From: an uncultured Roseburia sp.
GTDB lineage: Bacteria; Bacillota; Clostridia; Lachnospirales; Lachnospiraceae
Direction of reading: 5' to 3'
Length of the DNA stretch: 64,000 bases
Assembly (NCBI GenBank): GCA_947564465.1
Contig: CANOCV010000004.1
Coordinates: 23,850-87,849, forward strand
Shown here: positions 35,144-45,315 of the stretch, piece after piece
Position numbering within the stretch: position 1 is the stretch's first letter
How the letters are laid out: each line of letters begins with the position of its first letter
Notes under the pieces: generated by a model
What the model was told of the DNA's origin: nothing
The model's input: the letters and a program-made list of their open reading frames with translations, nothing else
Databases searched by the model: none
Translations under genes and position numbers: made by a program

Positions 35144-36154
35144 ATGCTTAAAATCAGCGTAATAGGTGCGGGAAGCTGGGGTACGGCCCTGGCACATGTT
35201 TTGAACAGAAATGGGCATGCGGTTACAATCTGGTCGGCATTGGAAGATGAGATCGTTCTGTTAAAGGAAAAGCATGAGCAGACAGAAAAGCTTCCGGGAG
35301 TGAAGCTGGCGGAAGATATTTTGTTTACCGCCGATATAGAAGAAGCGGTTTTGGATAAGGATATGCTGGTGCTTGCGGTGCCGTCGCCGTTTACAAGGGA
35401 AACGGCAAAGAAGATGGCGCCTTATGTGAAAGAAGGGCAGATGATTGTCAGTGTCTCTAAAGGAATTGAGGAGGATACACTGATGACGCTGTCGGAAATT
35501 ATACGACAGGAAATACCGCAGTGTACGGTGGCGGTGCTCTGCGGCCCGAGCCATGCGGAGGAGGTGGGAATCGGCCTTCCGACAACGCTTGTCGCAGGAG
35601 CATGCACAAGAGAGGCGGCGGAGTTTGTGCAGAATGCGTTTATGAACGAGACGCTCAGGATTTATACAAGTCCGGATACGCTAGGGATGGAGCTTGGGGC
35701 TTCTTTGAAGAATGTCATCGCACTTGCGGCGGGTATGGCGGACGGGCTCGGTTACGGCGATAACACCAAGGCCGCTTTGATTACAAGGGGCGTCACGGAA
35801 ATAGGAAGGCTTGCGCTTGCCATGGGCGCCGAATATGAGACGTTAAGCGGATTGACCGGAATGGGAGATTTAATTGTAACCTGCGCCAGCAAGCACAGCA
35901 GAAACCGCAGGGCAGGAATGCTTATGGGCCAGGGGCGCACAATGCAGGAGGCAATGGATGAGGTGAAGATGGTCGTGGAGGGTGTTTTTTCTGCCAAGGC
36001 AGCGGTAGCGCTTGGGAAGAAATACCACGTAGAGCTGCCGATTATTGAGCAGGTCAATGAAGTGCTTTTCTGCGGCAAAACGGCAAAGGACGCGGTGAAG
36101 GAGCTGATGCTGCGCGATCGCAAGGCGGAGCACGAGAAACTGGATTGGGAGTAA
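35144..36154 (+). CDS. gpsA: Glycerol-3-phosphate dehydrogenase [NAD(P)+]
   Basis: 336 residues. It makes sn-glycerol 3-phosphate from DHAP for PlsY directly upstream. It has an N-terminal Rossmann motif GAGSWGTALA, the VSKGIEEDTL segment, CGPSHAEEV, and the substrate-domain motif LKNVIALAAGMADGLGYGDNTKAALITRG. It starts two bases after plsY stops, a tight operon arrangement. Confidence 0.98.
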   Translation: MLKISVIGAGSWGTALAHVLNRNGHAVTIWSALEDEIVLLKEKHEQTEKLPGVKLAEDILFTADIEEAVLDKDMLVLAVPSPFTRETAKKMAPYVKEGQMIVSVSKGIEEDTLMTLSEIIRQEIPQCTVAVLCGPSHAEEVGIGLPTTLVAGACTREAAEFVQNAFMNETLRIYTSPDTLGMELGASLKNVIALAAGMADGLGYGDNTKAALITRGVTEIGRLALAMGAEYETLSGLTGMGDLIVTCASKHSRNRRAGMLMGQGRTMQEAMDEVKMVVEGVFSAKAAVALGKKYHVELPIIEQVNEVLFCGKTAKDAVKELMLRDRKAEHEKLDWE

Positions 36155-36156
36155 AA

Positions 36157-36591
36157 ATGGAACGGATAAAAATCAAATATTTTACGGATAAAATCGAAAA
36201 ACTGGCATATATTGACGGAAAGTCGGATTGGATTGATCTGCGGGCATCCGAGACAGTGGAATTATCCGCGGGAGAATTTGCGTTGATTCCGCTCGGTGTC
36301 GCGATGGAGCTGCCGAAAGGGTATGAGGCGCATATAGTGCCGAGAAGCTCCACATTCAAGAACTTCGGGATTATTCAGACAAACAGCTGCGGCATTATCG
36401 ACGGTTCTTACTGCGGCGATACGGATATGTGGAAAATGCCCGTTTATGCAATTCGCGACACGCGGATAGAGGTCAATGACAGAATCGCACAGTTTCGCAT
36501 TGTGGAGAATCAGCCGAAAATTGTGTTTGAAGAGGCGGAGCGGCTGGAAGGCGCTGACAGAGGCGGTTTTGGAAGTACCGGAAGGCAGTAA
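36157..36591 (+). CDS. dut: dUTP diphosphatase
   Basis: This trimeric-type dUTPase (144 residues) hydrolyses dUTP to dUMP. All five motifs are visible: SDWIDLRA (1), VPRSST (2), GIIDGSYCGD (3), NDRIAQFRI (4) and RGGFGSTG (5). ATG 36157 after GGGAGTAAAA is chosen; an in-frame TTG at 36145 lies inside gpsA. It follows gpsA by two bases, so it is in the same operon. Confidence 0.93.
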   Translation: MERIKIKYFTDKIEKLAYIDGKSDWIDLRASETVELSAGEFALIPLGVAMELPKGYEAHIVPRSSTFKNFGIIQTNSCGIIDGSYCGDTDMWKMPVYAIRDTRIEVNDRIAQFRIVENQPKIVFEEAERLEGADRGGFGSTGRQ

Positions 36592-36633
36592 TATAGCGGA
36601 AAACAGAGGGCAAACAAAAAGGAGGGCGTTACC

Positions 36634-37275
36634 ATGGAGAAACGTATGGTGAAATTTTATTCGAGAGAGAACAATAAGCTGGCACTGCATGCGTCGTCGG
36701 GGCATTTTGCTACGAGTAATTCGCATATCAATTATTACATTGATGTGACGAGTATTAAAACGCGTGTGCGGGAAGCAAAAGAGGCAGCGGCTATTTTAAG
36801 CACCAGGGTAAATCCGATGTCGTATGTGGATACGATCGTCTGTATGGACGGTACGGAAGTGATTGGGGCGTTTCTTGCCGAGTTGTTGGAGCAGAGAAAG
36901 GTTTTGTCCACCAATATTCATGAAACGCTGTATGTTGTGGAGCCGGAGTTAAACAACAGCAACCAGATCATGTTCCGCGACAATATGAAGGATAAGATTG
37001 CGGGCAAGCATGTAGTGCTTCTTCTTGATACCACGACGACAGGAGAGACGATTCGAAGAAGCGTGGAGGCAATCCGTTATTACGGCGGAATTGTGGAAAA
37101 GGTTGTATCCCTGTTTAGTACAATCAATGGAATTAACGGTATGTCGATAGACACGATATTTACCGCGGAGGACATCCCGGGTTACCAGGCATATGAGCCG
37201 CACGATTGCCCGTTCTGCAAGAAGGGAATACCGATTGAGGCTATGGTAAACGGATTTGGTTACTCTAAGCTGTAA
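36634..37275 (+). CDS. Orotate-phosphoribosyltransferase-like type I PRTase
   Basis: The 213-residue protein carries the PRPP-binding loop VVLLLDTTTTGETI around D132 in a type I phosphoribosyltransferase fold. The N-terminal region (KFYSRENNKLALHASSGHFATSNSH) is unlike canonical PyrE, and the C-terminal tail has HDCPFCKKG with C192 and C195 (CPxC), a possible metal site. It resembles the PyrE-like paralogues annotated as orotate phosphoribosyltransferase in Clostridia; with no other pyr gene nearby, the base it uses is uncertain. A strong AAAAGGAGGGCGTTACC precedes it. Confidence 0.75.
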   Translation: MEKRMVKFYSRENNKLALHASSGHFATSNSHINYYIDVTSIKTRVREAKEAAAILSTRVNPMSYVDTIVCMDGTEVIGAFLAELLEQRKVLSTNIHETLYVVEPELNNSNQIMFRDNMKDKIAGKHVVLLLDTTTTGETIRRSVEAIRYYGGIVEKVVSLFSTINGINGMSIDTIFTAEDIPGYQAYEPHDCPFCKKGIPIEAMVNGFGYSKL

Positions 37276-37288
37276 GGCGAGGGGAAGC

Positions 37289-37341
37289 TTTCCGTCAGAT
37301 TGTACAGAAAAAGGAGTCTTCTTCGTCAGATTGACGGAAAC
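37289..37341 (+). terminator. Inverted repeat after PRTase gene
   Basis: TTTCCGTCA (37289-37297) and TGACGGAAA are perfect inverted arms about 34 bp apart; the direct repeat CGTCAGATTG also occurs twice within. No T-run follows, so termination is uncertain. Confidence 0.35.
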
Positions 37342-37398
37342 GAAAATATCCGGATGAAAAACTTGTCAGTTTACACAAAAAAGGAAAAAAAGTTTGTG

Positions 37399-37430
37399 AA
37401 ATCCCCGCATAGTCAAATGCGGGGATTTTG
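37399..37430 (+). terminator. Terminator-like hairpin before sugar-ABC ATPase gene
   Basis: AAATCCCCGCAT and ATGCGGGGATTT are perfect 12-bp arms around AGTCAA, followed by TTG. It separates the upstream operon from the ABC ATPase gene. The gap 37276-37479 holds this and the previous repeat but no gene. Confidence 0.65.
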
Positions 37431-37479
37431 TGTATCATGAACATAGTTAAAAACAAGAAGATTTTAGGAGGGCATAAAA

Positions 37480-38592
37480 GTGGCAAGTTTATCATTAAAG
37501 AACATTTGCAAAGTTTATCCGAACGGATTTGAGGCAGTAAAGGATTTTAATCTTGAAGTAGAAGACAAGGAATTTATCATTTTCGTAGGACCTTCAGGAT
37601 GCGGAAAATCTACAACGCTTCGTATGGTTGCAGGTCTTGAGGATATCTCTTCCGGTGAGTTATCCATCGACGGCAGAATTGTAAATGATGTGGAACCGAA
37701 GGATCGTGATATCGCGATGGTATTCCAGAACTACGCTCTGTATCCGCATATGACAGTATATGACAATATGGCATTCGGATTGAAGTTAAGAAAAGTTCCG
37801 AAGGCTGAGATTGAGAAAAAAGTACATGAGGCAGCAAGAATCCTTGACCTTGAGAAATTGTTAGACCGTAAGCCGAAGGCTTTATCCGGTGGACAGAGAC
37901 AGCGTGTTGCTATGGGTCGTGCAATTGTTCGTAATCCTAAGGTATTCCTTATGGATGAGCCGTTATCCAATCTGGATGCGAAGTTAAGAGTACAGATGCG
38001 TTCCGAGATTTCTGCTCTTCATCACAGATTAGGCGCTACGATTATCTATGTAACGCATGATCAGACAGAGGCTATGACACTTGGAACAAGAATCGTCGTA
38101 TTGAAGGATGGAATCATTCAGCAGGTAGATTCTCCGCAGAAGCTGTACAATCAGCCTGATAATTTGTTTGTAGCAGGATTTATCGGATCTCCGCAGATGA
38201 ACTTTGTAGATGCGCAGTGTGTGGTAGAGGGTGATAAGGTTACTCTGAAATTTGATAAGTTCAGCGTTGTATTGCCTCCGGCAAAAGCAAAGAAATTGAT
38301 TGCCGGCAATTATAACGGCAAGACGGTTGTTATGGGTGTTAGACCGGAAGCAATTTCGGATTCTCAGATTCAGCTTGAGGCGTTTAAGGACAGCACCGTT
38401 AAGACTGAGATTACGGGATACGAGCTTCTTGGATCTGAAGTAATTCTGTACTTCAGCATTGCAGGCGCTCACATGTCCGCGAAAGTGGATTCTCAGACAC
38501 CTGCACGTATGGGAGATGTCATTTCACTGGCAATTGATCCTGAGAAAGTACATGTATTTGACAAAGAAACGGAATTGACAGTTACGAATTAG
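37480..38592 (+). CDS. Carbohydrate ABC transporter ATPase (UgpC/MsmK type)
   Basis: The 370-residue CUT1-type ATPase has Walker [12 protein letters not shown] (about residues 36-46), Q-loop [10 protein letters not shown], signature LSGGQRQRV, Walker [13 protein letters not shown] and a C-terminal TOBE/regulatory domain (GVRPEAI.. to the end). No permease or binding-protein gene is adjacent, so it is probably a shared (MsmK-like) ATPase serving several sugar importers, consistent with the glycosidase cluster at 10-15 kb. The start is GTG 37480 after TTAGGAGGGCATAAAA; its codon usage is that of a highly expressed gene. Confidence 0.92.
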   Translation: MASLSLKNICKVYPNGFEAVKDFNLEVEDKEFIIFVGPSGCGKSTTLRMVAGLEDISSGELSIDGRIVNDVEPKDRDIAMVFQNYALYPHMTVYDNMAFGLKLRKVPKAEIEKKVHEAARILDLEKLLDRKPKALSGGQRQRVAMGRAIVRNPKVFLMDEPLSNLDAKLRVQMRSEISALHHRLGATIIYVTHDQTEAMTLGTRIVVLKDGIIQQVDSPQKLYNQPDNLFVAGFIGSPQMNFVDAQCVVEGDKVTLKFDKFSVVLPPAKAKKLIAGNYNGKTVVMGVRPEAISDSQIQLEAFKDSTVKTEITGYELLGSEVILYFSIAGAHMSAKVDSQTPARMGDVISLAIDPEKVHVFDKETELTVTN

Positions 38593-38621
38593 TCCGTTAA
38601 AATAACATATAGTGTTAACAG

Positions 38622-38654
38622 AGCCTGGGTGAAAGTTATCACCCGGGCTTTTTT
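38622..38654 (+). terminator. Strong terminator after ABC ATPase gene
   Basis: AGCCTGGGTGA and TCACCCGGGCT pair (one G-U) around AAGTTA, then TTTTTT. Confidence 0.92.
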
Positions 38655-38668
38655 AAGGAGTGACTGGT

Positions 38669-39763
38669 ATGCTGTCGAATCATAAGATACAGGCAATATT
38701 GGAGGAAATCAGCGAGATATCGAAAATAGATCTGGCGCTGTATGACGAAAGAGGAAAGCGGACTGCCGCTACATTTGAACTGCCGGAGGATAAGAAGGCG
38801 GTAATCGTGGATTTTGCATCTTCGATGGCGGAGAGCCAAATGCTTGGCGGCTGCCATTTTTTTAAGGTGATGATAGAGGGAGAAACGGAATATATTCTCT
38901 TAGTGAGGAATGCCACAGACGAGGCATACATGGTGGGACGTCTGGCAGTCTGCCAAATACGGAATCTGATACAGGCTGCGAGAGAGCTTTCGGACAAAAA
39001 CAATCTCATGCAGAATATTCTGCTCGGAAATATGCTTGTGGTGGATATATACAACAAAGCAAAGAAACTGCGCATAGAGCAGGCTAAACGCATTGTCTAT
39101 GTAATTGAAGTGGACGGCAGGAAGGACACGGTGATTCTGGAAACCGTGAAGAATCTCTTTGCCGACAAGCACAGGGATTTTGTGACGGAGGTGGACGAGC
39201 AGAATATTATTCTGATTAAGGACGCGGAGCGGATGAAGGATGAGGACGCGCCCGAACAGCTTGCGAAAATAATTGCGGATAATCTTCATGCGGAGGCAAT
39301 GGTGAAGGTGCGCGTGGGATACGGCAGTATGGTAGAAAAGCTTCCGGATCTCTCCAAGTCGTACCAGGAAGCCAGGATGGCCCTGGAGGTCGGCAGAATT
39401 TTTTATGCGGAAAAGGAGACGGTTTCGTATGCAAGGCTTGGAATCGGCAGGCTGATTTATCAGCTGCCGATGAGTCTGTGCGAGATGTTTATCAGGGAGG
39501 TTTTTGGGGACAGGAGACCTACGCTTGATGAGGAGACAATGCTTACGATTCAGCGTTTTTTTGAAAACAGCCTGAATATTTCAGAAACGGCGCGACAACT
39601 CTATATTCATCGGAATACGTTAGTCTACCGTTTGGAGCGTCTTCAAAAGGCAATCGGTCTGGATATACGCATATTTGAGGATGCGATGACGTTTAAGATC
39701 GCCATGATGGTACTGGCGCATATGGACCATGAGAAAAAAAGCATGGAATTGCAGGGTGAGTAA
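38669..39763 (+). CDS. CdaR/PucR-type helix-turn-helix regulator (sugar-diacid regulator-like)
   Basis: 364 residues from ATG 38669 (AAGGAG 8 nt upstream; an in-frame GTG at 38660 overlaps the ribosome-binding site). The N-terminus resembles the CdaR/diacid-recognition domain (HKIQAILEEISEISKIDLALYDERG), the middle a GGDEF-like CdaR fold, and the C-terminus the PucR HTH (NISETARQLYIHRNTLVYRLERLQKAIGLDI). Such proteins activate sugar-acid or purine catabolism. It lies between a sugar ABC ATPase and topoisomerase genes; the target is unknown and control of the ATPase is only possible. Confidence 0.82.
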   Translation: MLSNHKIQAILEEISEISKIDLALYDERGKRTAATFELPEDKKAVIVDFASSMAESQMLGGCHFFKVMIEGETEYILLVRNATDEAYMVGRLAVCQIRNLIQAARELSDKNNLMQNILLGNMLVVDIYNKAKKLRIEQAKRIVYVIEVDGRKDTVILETVKNLFADKHRDFVTEVDEQNIILIKDAERMKDEDAPEQLAKIIADNLHAEAMVKVRVGYGSMVEKLPDLSKSYQEARMALEVGRIFYAEKETVSYARLGIGRLIYQLPMSLCEMFIREVFGDRRPTLDEETMLTIQRFFENSLNISETARQLYIHRNTLVYRLERLQKAIGLDIRIFEDAMTFKIAMMVLAHMDHEKKSMELQGE

Positions 39764-39787
39764 TAACGGATAGAAGTGAGGAAAGTA

Positions 39788-41710
39788 ATGGCTAAGGAAG
39801 TAGTATATGATGCGAGCAGCATATCCATTTTAGAGGGGCTTGAGGCTGTCCGAAAACGGCCGGGCATGTATATTGGAAGCGTATCAAGAAAGGGTTTGAA
39901 TCATCTGATTTATGAGGTCGTGGATAATTCCGTAGACGAGCATTTGGCGGGGGTCTGCGATACGATTTGGGTAACACTGGAGGCGGACGGTTCGTGTACT
40001 GTCCGCGATAACGGGCGCGGAATTCCGGTCGGGATGCATCAGAAGGGAATTTCCGCTGCCCGCGTGGTGTTTACGACCCTCCATGCCGGAGGTAAATTCG
40101 ATGATTCCGTCTATAAGACAAGCGGCGGGCTTCACGGTGTGGGCTCCTCGGTGGTCAACGCTCTCTCAACGTATATGGATGTGGAAATCAGCAGGGAAGG
40201 CTATGTGCACCATGACCGCTATGAGCGGGGCGTGCCGGTAATTGATTTAGAGGATGGACTTTTGCCGAAGCTTGGCAGGACGAAGAGCACCGGTACCAAG
40301 ATCAATTTCCTTCCGGATCCGGAGATTTTTGAGAAGACGCGTTTTAAGGAGGATGAGGTGAAAAGCCGCCTTCATGAGACGGCATACTTAAACCCTATGC
40401 TTACGATTATCTATGAGGATAAGCGCGGAGAAAACACCGAGCATATCGAGTATCATGAGGAGGAAGGAATTGTCGGATTTGTCAAGGATCTGAATAAAAA
40501 TTTAGATACGGTCTGTGACGTGATCTACTTTAAGGGGGAAAATGAGGGGATATCGGTAGAGGCGGCTTTTCAGTATACTACGGAGTTTCATGAGAATGTG
40601 CTGGGATTTTGCAATAATATCTACAACGCGGAGGGCGGAACGCATCTGACCGGATTTAAGACGGTGTTTACGGCGGTGATTAATTCCTATGCGAGAGAAT
40701 TGGGCATTTTAAAGGAGAAGGACGCCAATTTTACCGGAACGGATGTAAGGAACGGGATGACGGCGGTGATCACGATCAAGCATCCAGATCCGCGATTTGA
40801 GGGTCAGACGAAGACAAAGCTGGATAACCAGGATGCGTCGCGGGTGGTCAGCAAGGTGACGGGAGACGAGATTCAGCTTTATTTTGACCGGAATCTGGAG
40901 ACATTGAAGGCGGTTATCGGCTGTGCGGAAAAGGCGGCGAAGATTCGCAAGACGGAGGAGAAGGCGAAGACAAACCTTCTCACGAAGCAGAAATTCTCCT
41001 TTGATTCGAACGGGAAGCTTGCCAACTGTGAGAGCAGGGATGCCAGAATCTGCGAGATCTTTATTGTAGAGGGAGATTCCGCCGGAGGCTCGGCAAAAAC
41101 CGCCAGAGATCGGAATTATCAGGCCATTCTGCCGATTCGCGGAAAGATTTTGAATGTGGAGAAGGCGAGCATTGACAAGGTGCTTGCGAATGCGGAGATT
41201 AAGACCATGATTAACGCGTTCGGCTGCGGTTTTTCCGAGGGCTTTGGCAATGATTTTGATATTACAAAGCTGCGTTACGACAAAATTATCATTATGGCGG
41301 ATGCCGATGTAGACGGAGCGCATATTTCTACATTGCTTCTGACGCTGTTCTATCGGTTTATGCCGGAATTGATTTTTGAGGGGCATGTCTATATTGCGAT
41401 GCCGCCCTTGTACAAGGCGATGCCGGCTAAAGGAGAGGAAGAATATCTCTATGACGACGCGGCGTTAGAGCGTTACAGAAAGCGTCACAAGGGACCGTTT
41501 ACCTTACAGCGCTATAAGGGTCTTGGAGAGATGGACGCCTCCCAGCTGTGGGAGACGACGCTGAATCCTAAGACCCGTATGCTAAAGCGCGTGGAGATTG
41601 AGGATGCGAGAATGGCGTCGGATGTAACGGAGATGCTGATGGGAACGGATGTGCCGCCGAGAAGGGCGTTTATCTATGACCATGCGAGGGATGCGGAGTT
41701 AGACGTGTAG
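39788..41710 (+). CDS. parE: Type IIA DNA topoisomerase subunit B (ParE/GyrB-like)
   Basis: 640 residues from ATG 39788 (in-frame GTG 39776 rejected). It has the GHKL ATPase (EVVDNSVDE, DNGRGIP, KTSGGLHGVGSS) and the TOPRIM domain with EGDSAGGSAKTARDR and DADVDGAHI. Paired with an A-subunit gene 64 bp downstream. Clostridia often carry a second gyrase-like pair; lack of a GyrA box in the partner suggests topoisomerase IV (decatenation) rather than gyrase, but the two are hard to separate by eye. Confidence 0.88.
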   Translation: MAKEVVYDASSISILEGLEAVRKRPGMYIGSVSRKGLNHLIYEVVDNSVDEHLAGVCDTIWVTLEADGSCTVRDNGRGIPVGMHQKGISAARVVFTTLHAGGKFDDSVYKTSGGLHGVGSSVVNALSTYMDVEISREGYVHHDRYERGVPVIDLEDGLLPKLGRTKSTGTKINFLPDPEIFEKTRFKEDEVKSRLHETAYLNPMLTIIYEDKRGENTEHIEYHEEEGIVGFVKDLNKNLDTVCDVIYFKGENEGISVEAAFQYTTEFHENVLGFCNNIYNAEGGTHLTGFKTVFTAVINSYARELGILKEKDANFTGTDVRNGMTAVITIKHPDPRFEGQTKTKLDNQDASRVVSKVTGDEIQLYFDRNLETLKAVIGCAEKAAKIRKTEEKAKTNLLTKQKFSFDSNGKLANCESRDARICEIFIVEGDSAGGSAKTARDRNYQAILPIRGKILNVEKASIDKVLANAEIKTMINAFGCGFSEGFGNDFDITKLRYDKIIIMADADVDGAHISTLLLTLFYRFMPELIFEGHVYIAMPPLYKAMPAKGEEEYLYDDAALERYRKRHKGPFTLQRYKGLGEMDASQLWETTLNPKTRMLKRVEIEDARMASDVTEMLMGTDVPPRRAFIYDHARDAELDV

Positions 41711-41724
41711 AAGATGGGACAGGG

Positions 41725-41745
41725 CAGCTTGTCTGAACTGTTACA
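41725..41745 (+). repeat. Right-arm copy of dispersed motif before parC
   Basis: It reads CAGCTTGTCTGAACTGTTAC plus A and ends 29 nt before the ATG of parC. No left inverted arm is present; the gap between parE and parC is only 64 bp. Confidence 0.75.
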
Positions 41746-41774
41746 GAAAGTGATTCAGAAAGGATGGCAGGCAG

Positions 41775-44012
41775 ATGGAAACGAAGGAGCAGATTATTCA
41801 GACGGAATATTCTGAAATCATGCAGAAATCTTATATTGACTATGCGATGAGCGTGATTATCGCAAGAGCGCTGCCGGATGTGCGGGACGGCTTAAAGCCG
41901 GTGCAGCGCCGGACTTTGTATGATATGTATGAGCTTGGGATCCGCTACGACAGACCGTATCGTAAATGTGCCCGTATTGTCGGGGATACGATGGGTAAAT
42001 ATCATCCTCACGGTGACAGCTCTATTTATGAGGCGCTTGTCGTTATGGCGCAGGAATTTAAAAAAGGGCTGCCGCTTGTGGACGGTCACGGAAATTTCGG
42101 CTCCATTGAGGGGGACGGAGCCGCGGCAATGCGTTATACGGAGGCAAGGCTGCAAAAGGTTACGCAGGAAGCCTATCTTGCGGATCTGGATAAGGATGTT
42201 GTCGATTTTGTGCCGAATTTTGACGAGACGGAAAAGGAGCCGCTTGTGCTTCCGGTTAAGGTGCCGAATCTTTTGATAAACGGAGCGGAGGGAATTGCGG
42301 TCGGTATGGCGACCAGCATACCGCCGCACAATTTCGCCGAGGTGATCGAGGGCGTCAAAGCCTATATGAAAAATCCCGATATTACCACGGCGGGGATGAT
42401 GAAATATATCAAGGGGCCGGATTTCCCGACAGGGGGCATTGTGACAAACAAGGACGATTTGCTGGCAATTTACGAGACGGGAGCAGGCAAGATCAAGGTT
42501 CGCGGAAAAGTAGAGATAGAGCCGGTAAAAGGAGGGAAGGAGCGGATTGTCATTACGGAGATTCCGTATACGATGATCGGCGCCAATATCGGTAAATTCC
42601 TAAACGACGTCTATTCGCTTGTAGAGTCGAAAAAGACAAATGATATCGTAGACATATCCAATCAGTCCTCAAAGGAGGGAATCCGGATTGTCATTGAGCT
42701 GCGCAAGGGAGCGGATGCGAATAATCTCTGCAATCTGCTCTATAAAAAGACAAAGCTTGAAGACACCTTCGGCGTCAACATGCTGGCTGTCGCGGACGGG
42801 AGGCCGGAAACGCTTGGAATTGTCCCGATTATCAAGCATCATGTAGATTTTCAGTATGAGCTTGCGACGAGAAAATATAAGACCCTGCTCGCAAAGGAGC
42901 TGGATAAGAAGGAAATTCAGGAGGGATTAATCACAGCGTGCGACGTCATTGATTTGATCATTGAGATACTGCGCGGGAGCAGGAACGTGAAGGATGCCAA
43001 GGCATGCCTGATGTATGGCGAGACGCAGGGAATTACGTTTAAGACGAAATCATCGGAAAAGACGGCGTCCAAACTGCATTTTACCGAGCGTCAGGCGCAG
43101 GCTATTCTGGATATGCGTCTCTACAAGCTGATTGGTCTTGAGTTAGAAGCTCTTGTGGCCGAACACGAGACGACGTTAAAAAATATTGCCGATTATGAGG
43201 AAATACTGACAAACCGGGCGGCGATGGCGAAGGTAATTATAAAGGAGCTGGACGGCTATAAGAAATCATATCAGAGGGCGCGGAGGACTATGATTGCAAA
43301 TGTAGAGGCGGCCGTTTATGAGGAGAAGCAGGTTGAGGAGATGGAGGTCGTACTGCTGATGGACCGTTTTGGCTATGCAAAGACGGTGGACGTCGCGACC
43401 TATGAGCGGAATAAGGAGGCGGCGGACAGTGAGAACCGTTACGTGATGAGCTGTAAAAATACCGGGAAAATCTGCATTTTTACGAATACGGGTCAGATGC
43501 ATCTGCTGAAGGCGCTTGACATTCCTTTTGGAAAGTTCAGAGACAAGGGATTGCCGATTGACAATATCAGCAATTTTGACAGCGCGAAGGAGCAGCTTAT
43601 TTATATTACGGACATGGAAAATCTCTGCGCAAGCAAGGTAATATTCGGAACCAAGACAGGGATGTTAAAGATGGTAAACGGAGCCGAGTTTGACGTGGCA
43701 AAGCGCACCACTATGGCGACAAAGCTGACAGAGGGTGACGAGGTTCTTTTGGTTGCCCCGATAAACGGCGGTGAGACGCTCGTTATGCAGTCCTCTAAGG
43801 ATATGTTTCTTCGGATTGCCGCAGATACGGTGCCGGAGAAAAAGAAGGGGGCCGTGGGTGTCCGCGGCATAAAGCTTTCGGACACTGATCTCCTTACGAG
43901 TATTTATCTTTTGCATGAGGGAGAGAGCATGAGCGTAACCGTGAAGGATAAGGAGGTTGCGCTGCATCGTCTGCACATCGGAAATCGTGATACAAAAGGA
44001 GTAAAGAAATAA
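41775..44012 (+). CDS. parC: Type IIA DNA topoisomerase subunit A (ParC/GyrA-like)
   Basis: The 745-residue DNA-cleaving subunit has catalytic Tyr121 (AAMRYTEAR). The quinolone-determining region reads HPHGDSSIYEAL with S82 and E86, the usual sensitive residues. The C-terminal beta-pinwheel has no canonical GyrA box (QRRGGKG); KRTTMATKL and KGAVGVRGIKL occupy the blades, favouring a topo IV-like role. 745 residues is short for GyrA (about 820-870). It uses AAAGGATGGCAGGC as ribosome-binding site. Confidence 0.88.
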   Translation: METKEQIIQTEYSEIMQKSYIDYAMSVIIARALPDVRDGLKPVQRRTLYDMYELGIRYDRPYRKCARIVGDTMGKYHPHGDSSIYEALVVMAQEFKKGLPLVDGHGNFGSIEGDGAAAMRYTEARLQKVTQEAYLADLDKDVVDFVPNFDETEKEPLVLPVKVPNLLINGAEGIAVGMATSIPPHNFAEVIEGVKAYMKNPDITTAGMMKYIKGPDFPTGGIVTNKDDLLAIYETGAGKIKVRGKVEIEPVKGGKERIVITEIPYTMIGANIGKFLNDVYSLVESKKTNDIVDISNQSSKEGIRIVIELRKGADANNLCNLLYKKTKLEDTFGVNMLAVADGRPETLGIVPIIKHHVDFQYELATRKYKTLLAKELDKKEIQEGLITACDVIDLIIEILRGSRNVKDAKACLMYGETQGITFKTKSSEKTASKLHFTERQAQAILDMRLYKLIGLELEALVAEHETTLKNIADYEEILTNRAAMAKVIIKELDGYKKSYQRARRTMIANVEAAVYEEKQVEEMEVVLLMDRFGYAKTVDVATYERNKEAADSENRYVMSCKNTGKICIFTNTGQMHLLKALDIPFGKFRDKGLPIDNISNFDSAKEQLIYITDMENLCASKVIFGTKTGMLKMVNGAEFDVAKRTTMATKLTEGDEVLLVAPINGGETLVMQSSKDMFLRIAADTVPEKKKGAVGVRGIKLSDTDLLTSIYLLHEGESMSVTVKDKEVALHRLHIGNRDTKGVKK

Positions 44013-44013
44013 A

Positions 44014-45315
44014 TTGACCTACGAAGAAGCGAGAGCATTTTTGGAAGAAACGAAACAATACGGGAGCATACCGGGGCTTGAGAGTATCAGGGCGCTTATG
44101 GAAAAGCTTTCGAATGTGCAGGAAAAACTGAAAATCATTCATGTCGCCGGGACAAACGGCAAGGGCTCGGTCTGCGCCATGACTGCGGAAATTCTGCGGG
44201 AGGCGGGATATCGTGTGGGAACATACGCTTCTCCGGCTGTCTTTTCTTATGAAGAAATTTTTAAGATAGACGGCGATACGATTGCCGGGGAGGATTACGC
44301 GGCGTGCATGGAGCGCGTAAAAAGCGCATGTACGTCTCTGGTCTCTGAGGGGCGGTCGCATCCGACTTCTTTTGAAATTGAGACGGCGCTTGCATTTTTG
44401 TATTTTTACAGAAAAAAGTGCGATATCGTGGTGTTGGAGACGGGGATGGGAGGCGCGCTGGATGCGACGAATCTGATAGAACATCCGCTTGTCTGTGTGC
44501 TTACGGATATCAGCAGGGATCATATGGCATTTCTGGGAGAGTCGTTAGAAGAAATTGCAAAAGAAAAGGCCGGAATTATCAAAAAAGGCTGTCCCGTAAT
44601 TTCTGCCTGTCAGAGACCGGAAGTAATGGAAGTAATCAGAAAAAAAGCAGAAACTATGGAAGCCAAACTCTTTGTTGCTGATTTAGAGGCTATGAAGGAG
44701 GTCCGTTACGACGCGGAGGGGATGGATTTTGTTTATCAGCCGTTGCACGGTAAAAGGCTGGCTCTTCATCTGTCTTTGACAGGAGAATATCAGAAGAGAA
44801 ATGTGCTTTTGGCCCTTCTTGCGGCAGAGCAGCTGCAAAGATGCGGATATCGGATTGCAAACAGCGACATTGCGAACGGGCTGAAAAAGGCGCGCTGGGC
44901 CGGGCGGTTTGAGACAATCTGCAAAGAGCCCAGAATCATTCTTGACGGCGCGCACAATGAGGGCGCCGCAAGAGAGCTGCGGCGTACGATAGAAAATTGT
45001 TTTACAAATTGCCCGATAACCTATATAATAGGGGTGCTTGCGGATAAGGAATACGAAAAAATATTGGAACTGCTTTTGCCGTATGCCAGAAAGGTTTATA
45101 CGGTTACGCCGGACAATCAACGAGCGCTTTGCAGTGAAATTCTTTGCGAGAAAGCCGGGAAGCTGCATCCGGACGTGACGAGTGAAAAGAGCGTTGCCGA
45201 CGCATTGGAGCATGCCGTGGCGGGAGCGGGAAGCAGCGAGGTGATTCTGATATTTGGTTCCCTGTCCTATTTGAGGGAAGTAAAGGAAGCCTATATGGCG
45301 TGGAGGAAATCATGA
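44014..45315 (+). CDS. folC: Folylpolyglutamate synthase / dihydrofolate synthase
   Basis: The 433-residue Mur-ligase-family enzyme adds glutamate to dihydropteroate and folates. It has the P-loop [35 protein letters not shown] and [10 protein letters not shown]. It starts at TTG 44014, one base after the parC stop, with AAAGGAGTAAAGAAATAAA. It heads the folate run folC-folE-HD-folP-folBK, so the five steps share an operon. Confidence 0.94.
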   Translation: MTYEEARAFLEETKQYGSIPGLESIRALMEKLSNVQEKLKIIHVAGTNGKGSVCAMTAEILREAGYRVGTYASPAVFSYEEIFKIDGDTIAGEDYAACMERVKSACTSLVSEGRSHPTSFEIETALAFLYFYRKKCDIVVLETGMGGALDATNLIEHPLVCVLTDISRDHMAFLGESLEEIAKEKAGIIKKGCPVISACQRPEVMEVIRKKAETMEAKLFVADLEAMKEVRYDAEGMDFVYQPLHGKRLALHLSLTGEYQKRNVLLALLAAEQLQRCGYRIANSDIANGLKKARWAGRFETICKEPRIILDGAHNEGAARELRRTIENCFTNCPITYIIGVLADKEYEKILELLLPYARKVYTVTPDNQRALCSEILCEKAGKLHPDVTSEKSVADALEHAVAGAGSSEVILIFGSLSYLREVKEAYMAWRKS

